From NCBI RefSeq assembly GCF_034259205.1, contig NZ_CP139487.1:3844001-3908000 (forward strand): a DNA stretch of 64,000 nucleotides. The letters are read 5' to 3'. The stretch comes from Peredibacter starrii (GTDB taxonomy: Bacteria; Bdellovibrionota; Bacteriovoracia; Bacteriovoracales; Bacteriovoracaceae). Within the stretch, counting starts at the first letter, position 1; every line of letters starts with the position of its first letter. Below the pieces are notes generated by a model. It saw nothing but the letters and a program-made list of their open reading frames with translations. It had not been told where the DNA came from and ran no database searches. Shown here one piece after another: positions 16,935 to 23,915 of this stretch. The position numbers and the translations under genes are program-made.

Positions 16935-17528
16935 TCAGTACAGAATTTTTCGATGCATCCAACCTGTAAAACTTCTTCGTTCACGTTTGGCCGGTTTTAC
17001 TTCGTGAGGAAATTTCTCACTTAAAAAACAAATGAATGATCCAGGAACAGGTTTAACCGTTTCCAAAATCGAATCATCTTTATCATAGATAACTAACTCT
17101 CCCCCATCATTTTCATTCCATTCATCATGAAGATAAAAAATGAATGAGAGCACTCGGGACGATTCCAATCCGTGTCGATCAGAGTGTTTGGTATAATAAG
17201 TTCCTGGAGGATAGTAGGCCAGGTGACATTCAAAATCCTTCAAACCTAAAAAGAAGTGACCGTTTAGCGCTTCTTTGAGCTCCGTAAGAAAATGTACCAG
17301 ATGCCTGAATGTTGCCGGTGGTTCATGGGGATCGATCCAAAACGTGTAATCGCCACGTATGTTCTCAGCGCGCTGAAGGTTCTCACCTTTCCCGACCTTC
17401 GCTGGAACAAATTCGCTTCGGCGATGGTCAAAGAAGTCTTTGATCTCGGCCAGCTCCGTAGGACCAATTACTCCGGTCCTATGACTCCAGCCTTTTCCTT
17501 CTATTTCCTGAATAATTTGCTCAATCAT
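16935..17528 (-). CDS. 2-oxoglutarate/Fe(II)-dependent prolyl-4-hydroxylase-like oxygenase
   Basis: The start at 17528 is supported by AGGAATAGGA just upstream and removes ten residues of a longer frame. The 197-residue protein has the facial triad His115-x-Asp117 in TYYTKHSDRHG and His175 in KFPHEVKP, followed by the 2OG-binding Arg in RRSFTGWM. This order matches the prolyl 4-hydroxylase-like (PF13640 type) oxygenases. The substrate may be a protein side chain; none can be named from context. It forms a two-gene unit with the HIT gene. Confidence 0.88.
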   Translation of the reverse strand: MIEQIIQEIEGKGWSHRTGVIGPTELAEIKDFFDHRRSEFVPAKVGKGENLQRAENIRGDYTFWIDPHEPPATFRHLVHFLTELKEALNGHFFLGLKDFECHLAYYPPGTYYTKHSDRHGLESSRVLSFIFYLHDEWNENDGGELVIYDKDDSILETVKPVPGSFICFLSEKFPHEVKPAKRERRSFTGWMHRKILY

Positions 17529-17619
17529 TCCTATTCCTAACGGCAAAGTTCCCCCCAATTGTATGCAGTTATCAGTAGAGAGAGAATAAAAATATCTATT
17601 ACCTACAAAGGGGTGACTA

Positions 17620-18090
17620 ATGAAAGGATTTCTAGTCCTTGCAGCTCTACTTATCGGTCAGACTGCATCGGCCAACGTGCTTCGTGAATACAAAAAAGAA
17701 TGTAAGAGCACTGTGGTAACTGTTGATGAAGTGATTAAGAACGAACACATCAGAGGTCACATCACTGGACTTCCAGCTGACGCGTATGAAAAGTTCAAAG
17801 TTGTGTTCTATGTGAAAACCAATCGCTGGTATGTTCACCCGTATACTTATACTGAAGGTCAGGAAGAAGGTTATAGCTACTCTAATCTGAATGCGAACGG
17901 TGAATTCTGGGTGAGAACGCTTAGACGTGATGTTCCTTCAAAAGAACTTGCGGTGGTTCTTGTGCCGAAAAATTACAAGATCGTCACTCAAAGATGGTTA
18001 CTAAAACCTTTCTTGGGAATTTTCGGTGGAATCACGAAGAACTCGTGTAGTCACACAATCGTGCCTGGTAACGGCGACTTCTTTCTTTAA
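17620..18090 (+). CDS. Exported protein of unknown function
   Basis: The 156-residue product has a signal peptide (MKGFLVLAALLIGQTASA) and a mature chain with two cysteines (KKECKST near the start, KNSCSHT near the end) that probably pair. Segments such as FKVVFYVKTNRWYVHPYTYT and GEFWVRTLRR suggest a compact beta fold. AAAGGGG lies about six bases before the ATG and a strong terminator follows, so it is a single-gene unit. No family is recognised. Confidence 0.75.
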   Translation: MKGFLVLAALLIGQTASANVLREYKKECKSTVVTVDEVIKNEHIRGHITGLPADAYEKFKVVFYVKTNRWYVHPYTYTEGQEEGYSYSNLNANGEFWVRTLRRDVPSKELAVVLVPKNYKIVTQRWLLKPFLGIFGGITKNSCSHTIVPGNGDFFL

Positions 18091-18097
18091 AAAAATT

Positions 18098-18121
18098 AGG
18101 GGACCTTAGGTCCCCTTTTTT
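18098..18121. terminator. Bidirectional terminator
   Basis: A perfect 8-bp stem AGGGGACC / GGTCCCCT with a TTA loop is flanked by an A-tract on the left and a run of T on the right. It serves both the exported-protein gene (+) and the MATE gene (-). Confidence 0.92.
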
Positions 18122-19432
18122 TTACAACTGATTTAATTTCTTTCTTAAAATCATTCCTAACATGACAGCAACAACCGCCAGAGACGTTGCTAGACCTACC
18201 CAAAAGCCCTGTGCCTCAAGACCACTGAAGAATCCTAGATAGTAACCAAGTGGAATACCAATCAACCAATAGCCGGTGAAGATCGCCAATGAAGAGGCCT
18301 TGGTAATGGAAAGACCTCGAAGAATTCCTGCAATCGTAACTTGAGCACCATCAAAGAGCTGAAAGCAAGCGACCCAAAATAAAAGTTTCTTTCCAAAATC
18401 AACCACCAGGTTGTCATCGGTATAAAGACCCATAACCACTTCTGGAAATAGATAAAAGAAAAGACCGGTCATGAGAGTAAAACAAAATGAAGCGAATAAA
18501 CTTACCTGAGAAAAGATTCTGACATTTTCGTAATTCTTCTCTCCATAAGCGTGCCCGACTTTCACCCCTACCGCTGCAGAGATGGACATCGGAATCATGA
18601 AAGATAGTGAACCAATATTAAGCGCAAGATTATTGGCCGCAGTCTGGATGGCGTCGAACTTCCCAACAAATAAGGTCACCGCACAGAACGCCATAATTTC
18701 AAAAAAGAGAGAGGCGGTAATCGGAGTTCCCAATCGGAGAAGCTCTTTCATGAAGTTCCAGTTAACTTTCTTCGAGGACTTCCAATATTTATAAGTCATG
18801 GCAAAAAGCCCTGTTGCCATGAGCATTCGAACAATCAGACTCGCCCATGCAAGACCCTGCTCTTTTAACTCTGGCATGCCATAAACACCATAAACAAATG
18901 AGTAGTTAAAATAGAGATTCACAAACACGGCAAGCATCGCCAGGATGTTGGCGGCGAGAGTTTTTTCCTGAGACTGAAAGAACTCCTTAGAGCTTTGATA
19001 GAAGCAAAGTCCAAAAGAAGAAAAACTTGTGATCAAAATATAATCGAGAATGATCGGTTGAAGAGTCGGCCCATAATTTAACCATGGAACGATCTGAATA
19101 CTTAAATAGGTCAGAACGAAAGAAACAAGTCCCACAAAAAAACTATAAAGAGTTACGGTCCAGAAATAATCATCAATCGATTCACCATTCCCTCTTTTCT
19201 GGGCAAGAAGTGGTGAGATCGCAAACTGCATTCCTAGAAGTGAAATCTGAATCGGATTGGCGATAGAGATCGCAAGCCCAATGGCGGCGAGACACTCACG
19301 GGAATAGCGACCGGCGATAATCATATCTCCGGTTCCCACTAACATAAGACCTAGTTGTCCAAAAATAATCGGTAAAGCAAAAATCAGAAGCTGCTTTAAA
19401 GCTTCTTTACGAGGCAGAACATTTGTCGTCAT
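18122..19432 (-). CDS. MATE family efflux transporter
   Basis: The 436-residue protein has about 12 hydrophobic helices in two similar halves, with the MatE-type segments LPIIFGQLGLMLVGTGDMIIAGRYS near the N-terminus and LRLGTPITASLFFEIMAF at the start of the second half. MATE proteins export cationic drugs and metabolites using Na+ or H+ gradients. Its ATG lies three bases after the stop of peptide deformylase, so they are cotranscribed. The substrate cannot be inferred. Confidence 0.93.
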   Translation of the reverse strand: MTTNVLPRKEALKQLLIFALPIIFGQLGLMLVGTGDMIIAGRYSRECLAAIGLAISIANPIQISLLGMQFAISPLLAQKRGNGESIDDYFWTVTLYSFFVGLVSFVLTYLSIQIVPWLNYGPTLQPIILDYILITSFSSFGLCFYQSSKEFFQSQEKTLAANILAMLAVFVNLYFNYSFVYGVYGMPELKEQGLAWASLIVRMLMATGLFAMTYKYWKSSKKVNWNFMKELLRLGTPITASLFFEIMAFCAVTLFVGKFDAIQTAANNLALNIGSLSFMIPMSISAAVGVKVGHAYGEKNYENVRIFSQVSLFASFCFTLMTGLFFYLFPEVVMGLYTDDNLVVDFGKKLLFWVACFQLFDGAQVTIAGILRGLSITKASSLAIFTGYWLIGIPLGYYLGFFSGLEAQGFWVGLATSLAVVAVMLGMILRKKLNQL

Positions 19433-19435
19433 AAA

Positions 19436-19975
19436 TTACTCAATACTGGGTGCTTGGATAAACTCTTCAAACTCTTCCTGATAAGAAAGAAGTTTGGGAT
19501 CTTTAATTCGATCCACATATAAAACGCCTTGCAGATGATCTAGTTCATGTTGCAACACAGTCGCTAAAAAACCTTCGGCCACAAGTTCCTGGGGCTCGGC
19601 TTTTTCATTCAGATAACGAACGCGAACTTTTTTTGGCCGCTCAACAAAACCGCGCAGACCCGGGACTGATAGACAGCCTTCCCAAAAGCCTTGCTCTTCA
19701 TTGGTGAGATATTCAATCTTTGGATTAACAAATGTTGTAAGTGGAAGGTTCACCTCTTCACCGTAGCGATTAAAGCCCATGAGTTCAATGATGGCCACCT
19801 GCAAATCAACTCCGATCTGAGGAGCAGCAATTCCAATTCCGCCGTAATGCTTCATCGAATCTTTAAGATCAATCAATAACTGACGAAACTTGTCAGACAA
19901 AAGGTAATCTTTTGATATCTCTTGTGTCTTTTTCCTTAAAATCGGATTTCCCATACGGCATATTGGCTGAATCAT
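19436..19975 (-). CDS. def: Peptide deformylase
   Basis: The ATG at 19975, with GAGGG five bases upstream, is preferred to a TTG at 19990 that has no ribosome site. The 179-residue enzyme has all three family motifs: GIGIAAPQIG, EGCLSVPG with metal ligand Cys101, and QHELDHLQG with His143, Glu144 and His147. It removes the formyl group from the N-terminal methionine of new proteins. It is followed directly by a MATE transporter rather than by fmt, which is often its neighbour elsewhere. Confidence 0.95.
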   Translation of the reverse strand: MIQPICRMGNPILRKKTQEISKDYLLSDKFRQLLIDLKDSMKHYGGIGIAAPQIGVDLQVAIIELMGFNRYGEEVNLPLTTFVNPKIEYLTNEEQGFWEGCLSVPGLRGFVERPKKVRVRYLNEKAEPQELVAEGFLATVLQHELDHLQGVLYVDRIKDPKLLSYQEEFEEFIQAPSIE

Positions 19976-20082
19976 AAGTCCCTCATGCAATTAGGAGGAA
20001 AAAATTGCCTTTTTCCTCATGAACAAGACGCTATAACCGATAAGCCTGATCGAACAATAGGTCTATCAAGGTCAACACAAGT

Positions 20083-20817
20083 ATGAACTACTCTTTGATG
20101 AAGCTGGCCCTCACCGTCGTCCTTAACCTCGTGGCGTCCGTTCCATTGTACGCTCAGATGGTTGAACAGAAACAGCTTAATTTTCCAGTTAAAGCGGAAG
20201 AGCTGATGAAAGGTGATATTCACTATTACTTCTCATTGGATAACCCTAGAAAACTTCTTAAACAACACCCGGAGCTCTTTGATCTGGATTCGCTCTCATT
20301 ATTTTCTGAACCGGAATCGGCGATTGCTGTGACCAAAGCGGCCTATGTGATCGATCGTCCAGTTGGCTTCTTTGACGATAAACAAATGACCGATGAAAAA
20401 TTTGTGTCTCATGTTCTAGGTGATCAAAAAGTTAAAAAGCTAAATCCTGAAACCTTCAAAGTTACTGTTCCAGGTGAATTCTCTCATCAATATAAACTTC
20501 AAATCTTTATTGATTCGGATGATATCAGCACTCTACCTAACTCTAAGGTCATTCGTGCGGTATCAGCGGCGAAGAAAATGGACATCATTTCGCAAGGGGC
20601 CTCTTCGATCGTCATTAAAGAGATGACTCAGTATTCGAAATTTTCATTGGGCGGAATTGTGGTGATGTCTTTCATTCCATTGAAAGAAACGAAGACTTTG
20701 GTGATTCAGTATCAGCTTTCCTCAGTAAAGAAGGCCTTTGGTTCAGCGAAGATCATGAAACCGGGAATGGTTCAGGAAATCTCTTACGGACGAAGGCTTA
20801 TTCAAGATTTTAAATAA
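20083..20817 (+). CDS. Exported protein of unknown function
   Basis: The 244-residue product has a signal peptide (cleavage near PLYAQ), then an alpha/beta chain with no cysteines or known catalytic motif. The end of the protein (GGIVVMSFIPLKETKTLVIQYQ) looks like beta strands. The ribosome site is weak: AAGG is about ten bases before the ATG at 20083, and an alternative ATG at 20098 has none. A strong terminator follows. No family is recognised. Confidence 0.7.
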   Translation: MNYSLMKLALTVVLNLVASVPLYAQMVEQKQLNFPVKAEELMKGDIHYYFSLDNPRKLLKQHPELFDLDSLSLFSEPESAIAVTKAAYVIDRPVGFFDDKQMTDEKFVSHVLGDQKVKKLNPETFKVTVPGEFSHQYKLQIFIDSDDISTLPNSKVIRAVSAAKKMDIISQGASSIVIKEMTQYSKFSLGGIVVMSFIPLKETKTLVIQYQLSSVKKAFGSAKIMKPGMVQEISYGRRLIQDFK

Positions 20818-20818
20818 T

Positions 20819-20850
20819 AAGAAAGGGCCCGATATTCGGGCCCTTTCTTT
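20819..20850. terminator. Bidirectional terminator
   Basis: A 14-bp perfect stem AAGAAAGGGCCCGA / TCGGGCCCTTTCTT with a TAT loop, followed by TTTT. It separates the convergent exported-protein and hpf genes and can serve both. Confidence 0.93.
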
Positions 20851-20851
20851 T

Positions 20852-21178
20852 TTAGGCAGCAACTTCTTTTAGTGGAATATATCTACGATTAATTCTGTCT
20901 TTAACTTTACGTTTTTGTTCTCCTAGTGATCGATTGGCCTTATCAACGGCCGCAGCAAAGGATTCATACAAGTTATCACCATCTGAGGAGAAGGCATAAT
21001 CGTGTCCTCTGTTATGAATTGCAAGGGATGTGACGTATCGATTTTTGAACATTCTTAAATTAACCTGGATGCTGGCCGCAGTCCCAAGATAACGCTCTAA
21101 CTTCGATACTCGAGTTGTAATAAACTCGTCCATCCAAGGTGAATTTTCTAGGTTTTGATAGTGTACTTGAACATGCAT
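20852..21178 (-). CDS. hpf: Ribosome hibernation promoting factor, short form (HPF/RaiA)
   Basis: The 108-residue protein has the HPF/YfiA N-terminal fold: V.YQNLENSPWM..FI..RVSKLERYLG, then VNLRMFKN and the DNA-dsRBD-like DNLYESFAAAVDKANRSLGEQKRKVKDR. It lacks the C-terminal dimerisation domain of long HPF, so it is a short-form protein that binds the 30S decoding region in stationary phase. AAGGAG lies seven bases before the ATG. Confidence 0.9.
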   Translation of the reverse strand: MHVQVHYQNLENSPWMDEFITTRVSKLERYLGTAASIQVNLRMFKNRYVTSLAIHNRGHDYAFSSDGDNLYESFAAAVDKANRSLGEQKRKVKDRINRRYIPLKEVAA

Positions 21179-21273
21179 AAACGAACTCCTTCTGTTTCAT
21201 GCCTTGAATCAAGGTTAGCAAGAGTCGGTTTTTTGCGACATTCAATAATCTTTAACACACCCTTCAGGGAAAT

Positions 21274-22164
21274 TTACTTAACTGAGAGAGTAAAGTTTTT
21301 CATCGCGTGAAGCGCCAGTGGATTCAGAATCTTACGTTTGCCAATGATCATCCAAATCTCTTCTTGAACACCAGTGAGTGGGCCAAATTCTACCAAAACT
21401 TTTTCTTTTAAAAGATGAGCTACACTCTTTTTCATGACGGAGATCAGTCCATGCCCACGTAGAGCAAGATCAATTTCAGTTGCTTTATCTTCAACTTCAG
21501 CAATTACATCAATCACCAGATTGTTCTTTTTAAAATAGAGATCTAATTTTTGGCGTGAACTTGAATCATAAGTTGGAAGCACCATTGGTACTTCTTTCAA
21601 GATACCTGGCCACTTTGATTTTGATTTAAATTTAGGATGTCCAACCACAATAAGTTCTTCTTTAGCAAGAAGACGAGATTCAAAAATATAAGAGTTATCA
21701 ACTTGAGGTACAGAGTTCGTAAGGATGAGATCCAATTTGTACTCGTTCTGCATTTTCAATAATTGTTCGCGATTTCCTTCTTTCAATAAAACTTTGCAGG
21801 ATTTTGTTTCTAGAAGAAACGCCAGAAGTTCATCGGCCACATTTTTGGGGATGGAATCCTGACAGCCAATTTCAATGCGAGTTCTCTCCTGACCTTTATT
21901 TCGATCGGCCAGGGTGTCTTTTAATTCAAATCCCAGTTTAAAAATATCACGGGCATATTCAAAAACGATGGTGCCCGCTTCAGTTAAAACGAGCTTCTTT
22001 CCCACTCGATCAAATAAAGGAGTGCCAAAAGAATCTTCAAGTTCCTTTAACTGCATGGAAAGTGCAGGTGAACTAATGAGGACACTTTTAGAGGCCAAGG
22101 CTATAGAACCTTGTTCTGCGATTTTGTAGAAGTAATAAAGCTGATTGTAATTTAAAGGTACCAT
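21274..22164 (-). CDS. LysR family transcriptional regulator, NhaR-like
   Basis: The 296-residue protein opens with LNYNQLYYFYKIAEQGSIALASKSVLISSPALSMQLKELEDSFG, a LysR winged helix-turn-helix whose wording is closest to NhaR, the Na+/H+ stress activator. A periplasmic-binding-type effector domain follows (about residues 95-290). No nhaA antiporter gene lies nearby in this window, so the target is unknown. The start is a GTG-free ATG at 22164 close to the transposase end, on the same strand. Confidence 0.85.
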   Translation of the reverse strand: MVPLNYNQLYYFYKIAEQGSIALASKSVLISSPALSMQLKELEDSFGTPLFDRVGKKLVLTEAGTIVFEYARDIFKLGFELKDTLADRNKGQERTRIEIGCQDSIPKNVADELLAFLLETKSCKVLLKEGNREQLLKMQNEYKLDLILTNSVPQVDNSYIFESRLLAKEELIVVGHPKFKSKSKWPGILKEVPMVLPTYDSSSRQKLDLYFKKNNLVIDVIAEVEDKATEIDLALRGHGLISVMKKSVAHLLKEKVLVEFGPLTGVQEEIWMIIGKRKILNPLALHAMKNFTLSVK

Positions 22165-22178
22165 TGCCTGATTATAGG

Positions 22179-22823
22179 TCAGATGAGGAGTTCAAGTCCA
22201 CGTCTTGTAAGATAACTTTGACCGACATCGAGATCCCATCTCTCCTGCCTTTTAATCTCAATAGTTATCTTCATCCTTTGGGCATAGTGCTGAACGATCT
22301 TGAACCCTTCCTTCAGATGAATGAGGGATGAGTATCCATCGATCTTTGTATATATGCCTTTTTCATGGCGATGTTGATTAAAGAGTACATACTGAATGGC
22401 GTTCTTGGTTTCTCTAAATGTTTTGAGCACATGAAGATGATATCGTTCAATTTGGACCCGACCTTTATTGAGACCTTTAGCGAAAGTGACAGTGAGAGAT
22501 CTCATTCCTTTTGTGAGCACTTCATTATTAACGGCCTCAAGAATGAGATGAATGTGATTACTCTGCATTGAAAAATGCAAAATTCTTAGCCCATGCGATC
22601 GCGCATTCACAATTGCCCTTTTCAAAAGCTTCAAAGACTCCTTATTTCTAATGGAGGCTCGATATTTGAAGTTTACATGGACTGGCGTTCTTTGGAGCAC
22701 AAGTTCGCGTTTACGGTGGGCCACACCTTTTGAATGGACCCTCTTTCTTCCTGATCCCGGTCTTCTCCCACCTTTGTTTCCTTTATTGACATTAAGTTGA
22801 AGTTGTTTGGCCATGGGCCTCAT
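22179..22823 (-). mobile_element. REP-associated tyrosine transposase-like (IS200 superfamily) gene
   Basis: The protein has the HUH motif in QSNHIHLILEA and the downstream catalytic Tyr in AIQYVLFNQHRH, the two elements of Y1 transposases. Its N-terminus is very basic (GGRRPGSGRKR), as in the REP-associated (RAYT) subgroup. The start is either the ATG at 22823 or the one at 22814, which has GAGG just before it; longer frames add a hydrophobic stretch that does not belong to the family. I found no IS200-type end hairpins or target repeats on either side, so it looks like a single domesticated or solo copy rather than an intact mobile unit. Confidence 0.82.
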
Positions 22824-22980
22824 TTGAAAGAGGCATATATAAGAAGCATAAGTGGGGAGGCACTGATTAAGAACTAAGCAGGCCAAACATTTCAGAGGAG
22901 AAATCGTATAAAAAATAGACATATGTATATTTTAGACATTTTTCCCTCCTCCTAACCCCTTGATTCCATGGACCTATTTT

Positions 22981-22995
22981 TGGCACACGGCTTGT
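22981..22995 (+). promoter_or_regulatory. Possible sigma-54 promoter
   Basis: TGGCAC, five bases, then TTGT matches the sigma-54 consensus TGGCAC-N5-TTGC with correct spacing but with the conserved C of the -12 box replaced by T. It lies about 62 bases before the ATG at 23058. One key mismatch keeps confidence low. Confidence 0.35.
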
Positions 22996-23057
22996 ACTAA
23001 GAGAAGCACGAGGGGCGATGGCAGGACGACATCTTCTTCATAAACTCAGGGGGAAAC

Positions 23058-23447
23058 ATGAAAACAAAAACATTATCACTTTCAACGATTCTTGGTTTTT
23101 TAGGACTTATTCTTATGATCCACACGATGAGTGCCTACAGTGCAACTCCATCGATTACTTGCTCTACTGCATTTGGTGAAAAAACATTCACTATCCAAGA
23201 CGACCGCATCTCATTCCAAAAAGAAGATGAGGCAGGAGTTAGTCGTTCAATTTCGTCTCTAAATGGTGAATCTGTGAGAACTCACAAGAAGAACCACGGC
23301 TTTACAAAAACTCTTTATATCGATGGTCTTAAACATCGAATCAACGTCCAGGACACAAATGAGTTCTCGGATGTTAACGACTACCTTTCGATTACGTCCC
23401 CTAAAGGGCATGAGATGACATACCCCCTCAATTGTCACTCTGCTTAG
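23058..23447 (+). CDS. Small exported protein
   Basis: The 129-residue product has a long N-terminal signal or anchor segment (hydrophobic residues about 10-30, ending SAYSA) and a mature chain with two cysteines (SITCSTAFGE near the start, LNCHSA at the end). AGGGGGAAAC precedes the ATG. It is a single-gene unit with a good terminator and a possible sigma-54 promoter. No family is recognised. Confidence 0.72.
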   Translation: MKTKTLSLSTILGFLGLILMIHTMSAYSATPSITCSTAFGEKTFTIQDDRISFQKEDEAGVSRSISSLNGESVRTHKKNHGFTKTLYIDGLKHRINVQDTNEFSDVNDYLSITSPKGHEMTYPLNCHSA

Positions 23448-23468
23448 TAGTGGTTATACCCCCCTGTA

Positions 23469-23508
23469 AAAAAAGGGACTAGCGCCGGATGCGTGAGGTC
23501 CCTTTTTT
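23469..23508 (+). terminator. Terminator after the 129-residue gene
   Basis: The stem AAAAAAGGGAC / GTCCCTTTTTT is 11 bp, with an 18-base loop and a run of T at its end. Confidence 0.85.
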
Positions 23509-23565
23509 ATTTCCCGACCGTCACAGTCGCCTTCTAATCTTCTTCAATTAAAATCCGATTAGATT

Positions 23566-23585
23566 CTTTGAGTTAGCACTCAAAG
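23566..23585 (+). promoter_or_regulatory. Palindrome overlapping the ribosome site of the caspase-like operon
   Basis: CTTTGAGT-TAGC-ACTCAAAG is a perfect 8-bp inverted repeat seven bases before the ATG at 23593. Its right arm includes the first bases of the AAAGGA ribosome site. It could be an operator or an mRNA hairpin limiting translation of the first gene. Confidence 0.5.
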
Positions 23586-23592
23586 GAATCTC

Positions 23593-23913
23593 ATGAAGTT
23601 TGTGCTTTATCTGCTTTTATTCATGTCATTTGCTCACGCTCAAAAGGCAAAAGTACTTTTGATCGATGAAAACATCAATGGCAAAGAACTCGAAAAGAAT
23701 TTCGATGTGGAGAAGAACACCCATCAAAGCTCCATTCCCAATAAAGCAGACAGAGATTTGCTCCTAAAAAATGTAAAGGGCACGGCCAAATGGGACGAAC
23801 TTCAAAAAGACATCTTCTACATGGATCTCAAATCTAAATCCGTTAAAGAACTTAAAAAGAAATATTCAGAATTCTCAGAGAAGGAACTTCAACTTCTCAA
23901 GGACAAGAGGTAA
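23593..23913 (+). CDS. Small exported partner protein, module copy A
   Basis: The 106-residue product has a signal peptide (MKFVLYLLLFMSFAHAQ). The mature part carries a pattern shared with the copy at 26003-26326: KNTHQSSIP, then DRDLLL, W-D-E-L-x-K-D-I-F-Y-M-D-L, and a basic end (KELQLLKDKR). AAAGGA lies six bases before the ATG, and the next gene starts two bases after its stop. It has no known domain. Being always paired with the large caspase-like protein, it may be an inhibitor, chaperone or substrate; this is inference. Confidence 0.8.
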   Translation: MKFVLYLLLFMSFAHAQKAKVLLIDENINGKELEKNFDVEKNTHQSSIPNKADRDLLLKNVKGTAKWDELQKDIFYMDLKSKSVKELKKKYSEFSEKELQLLKDKR

Positions 23914-23915
23914 TC

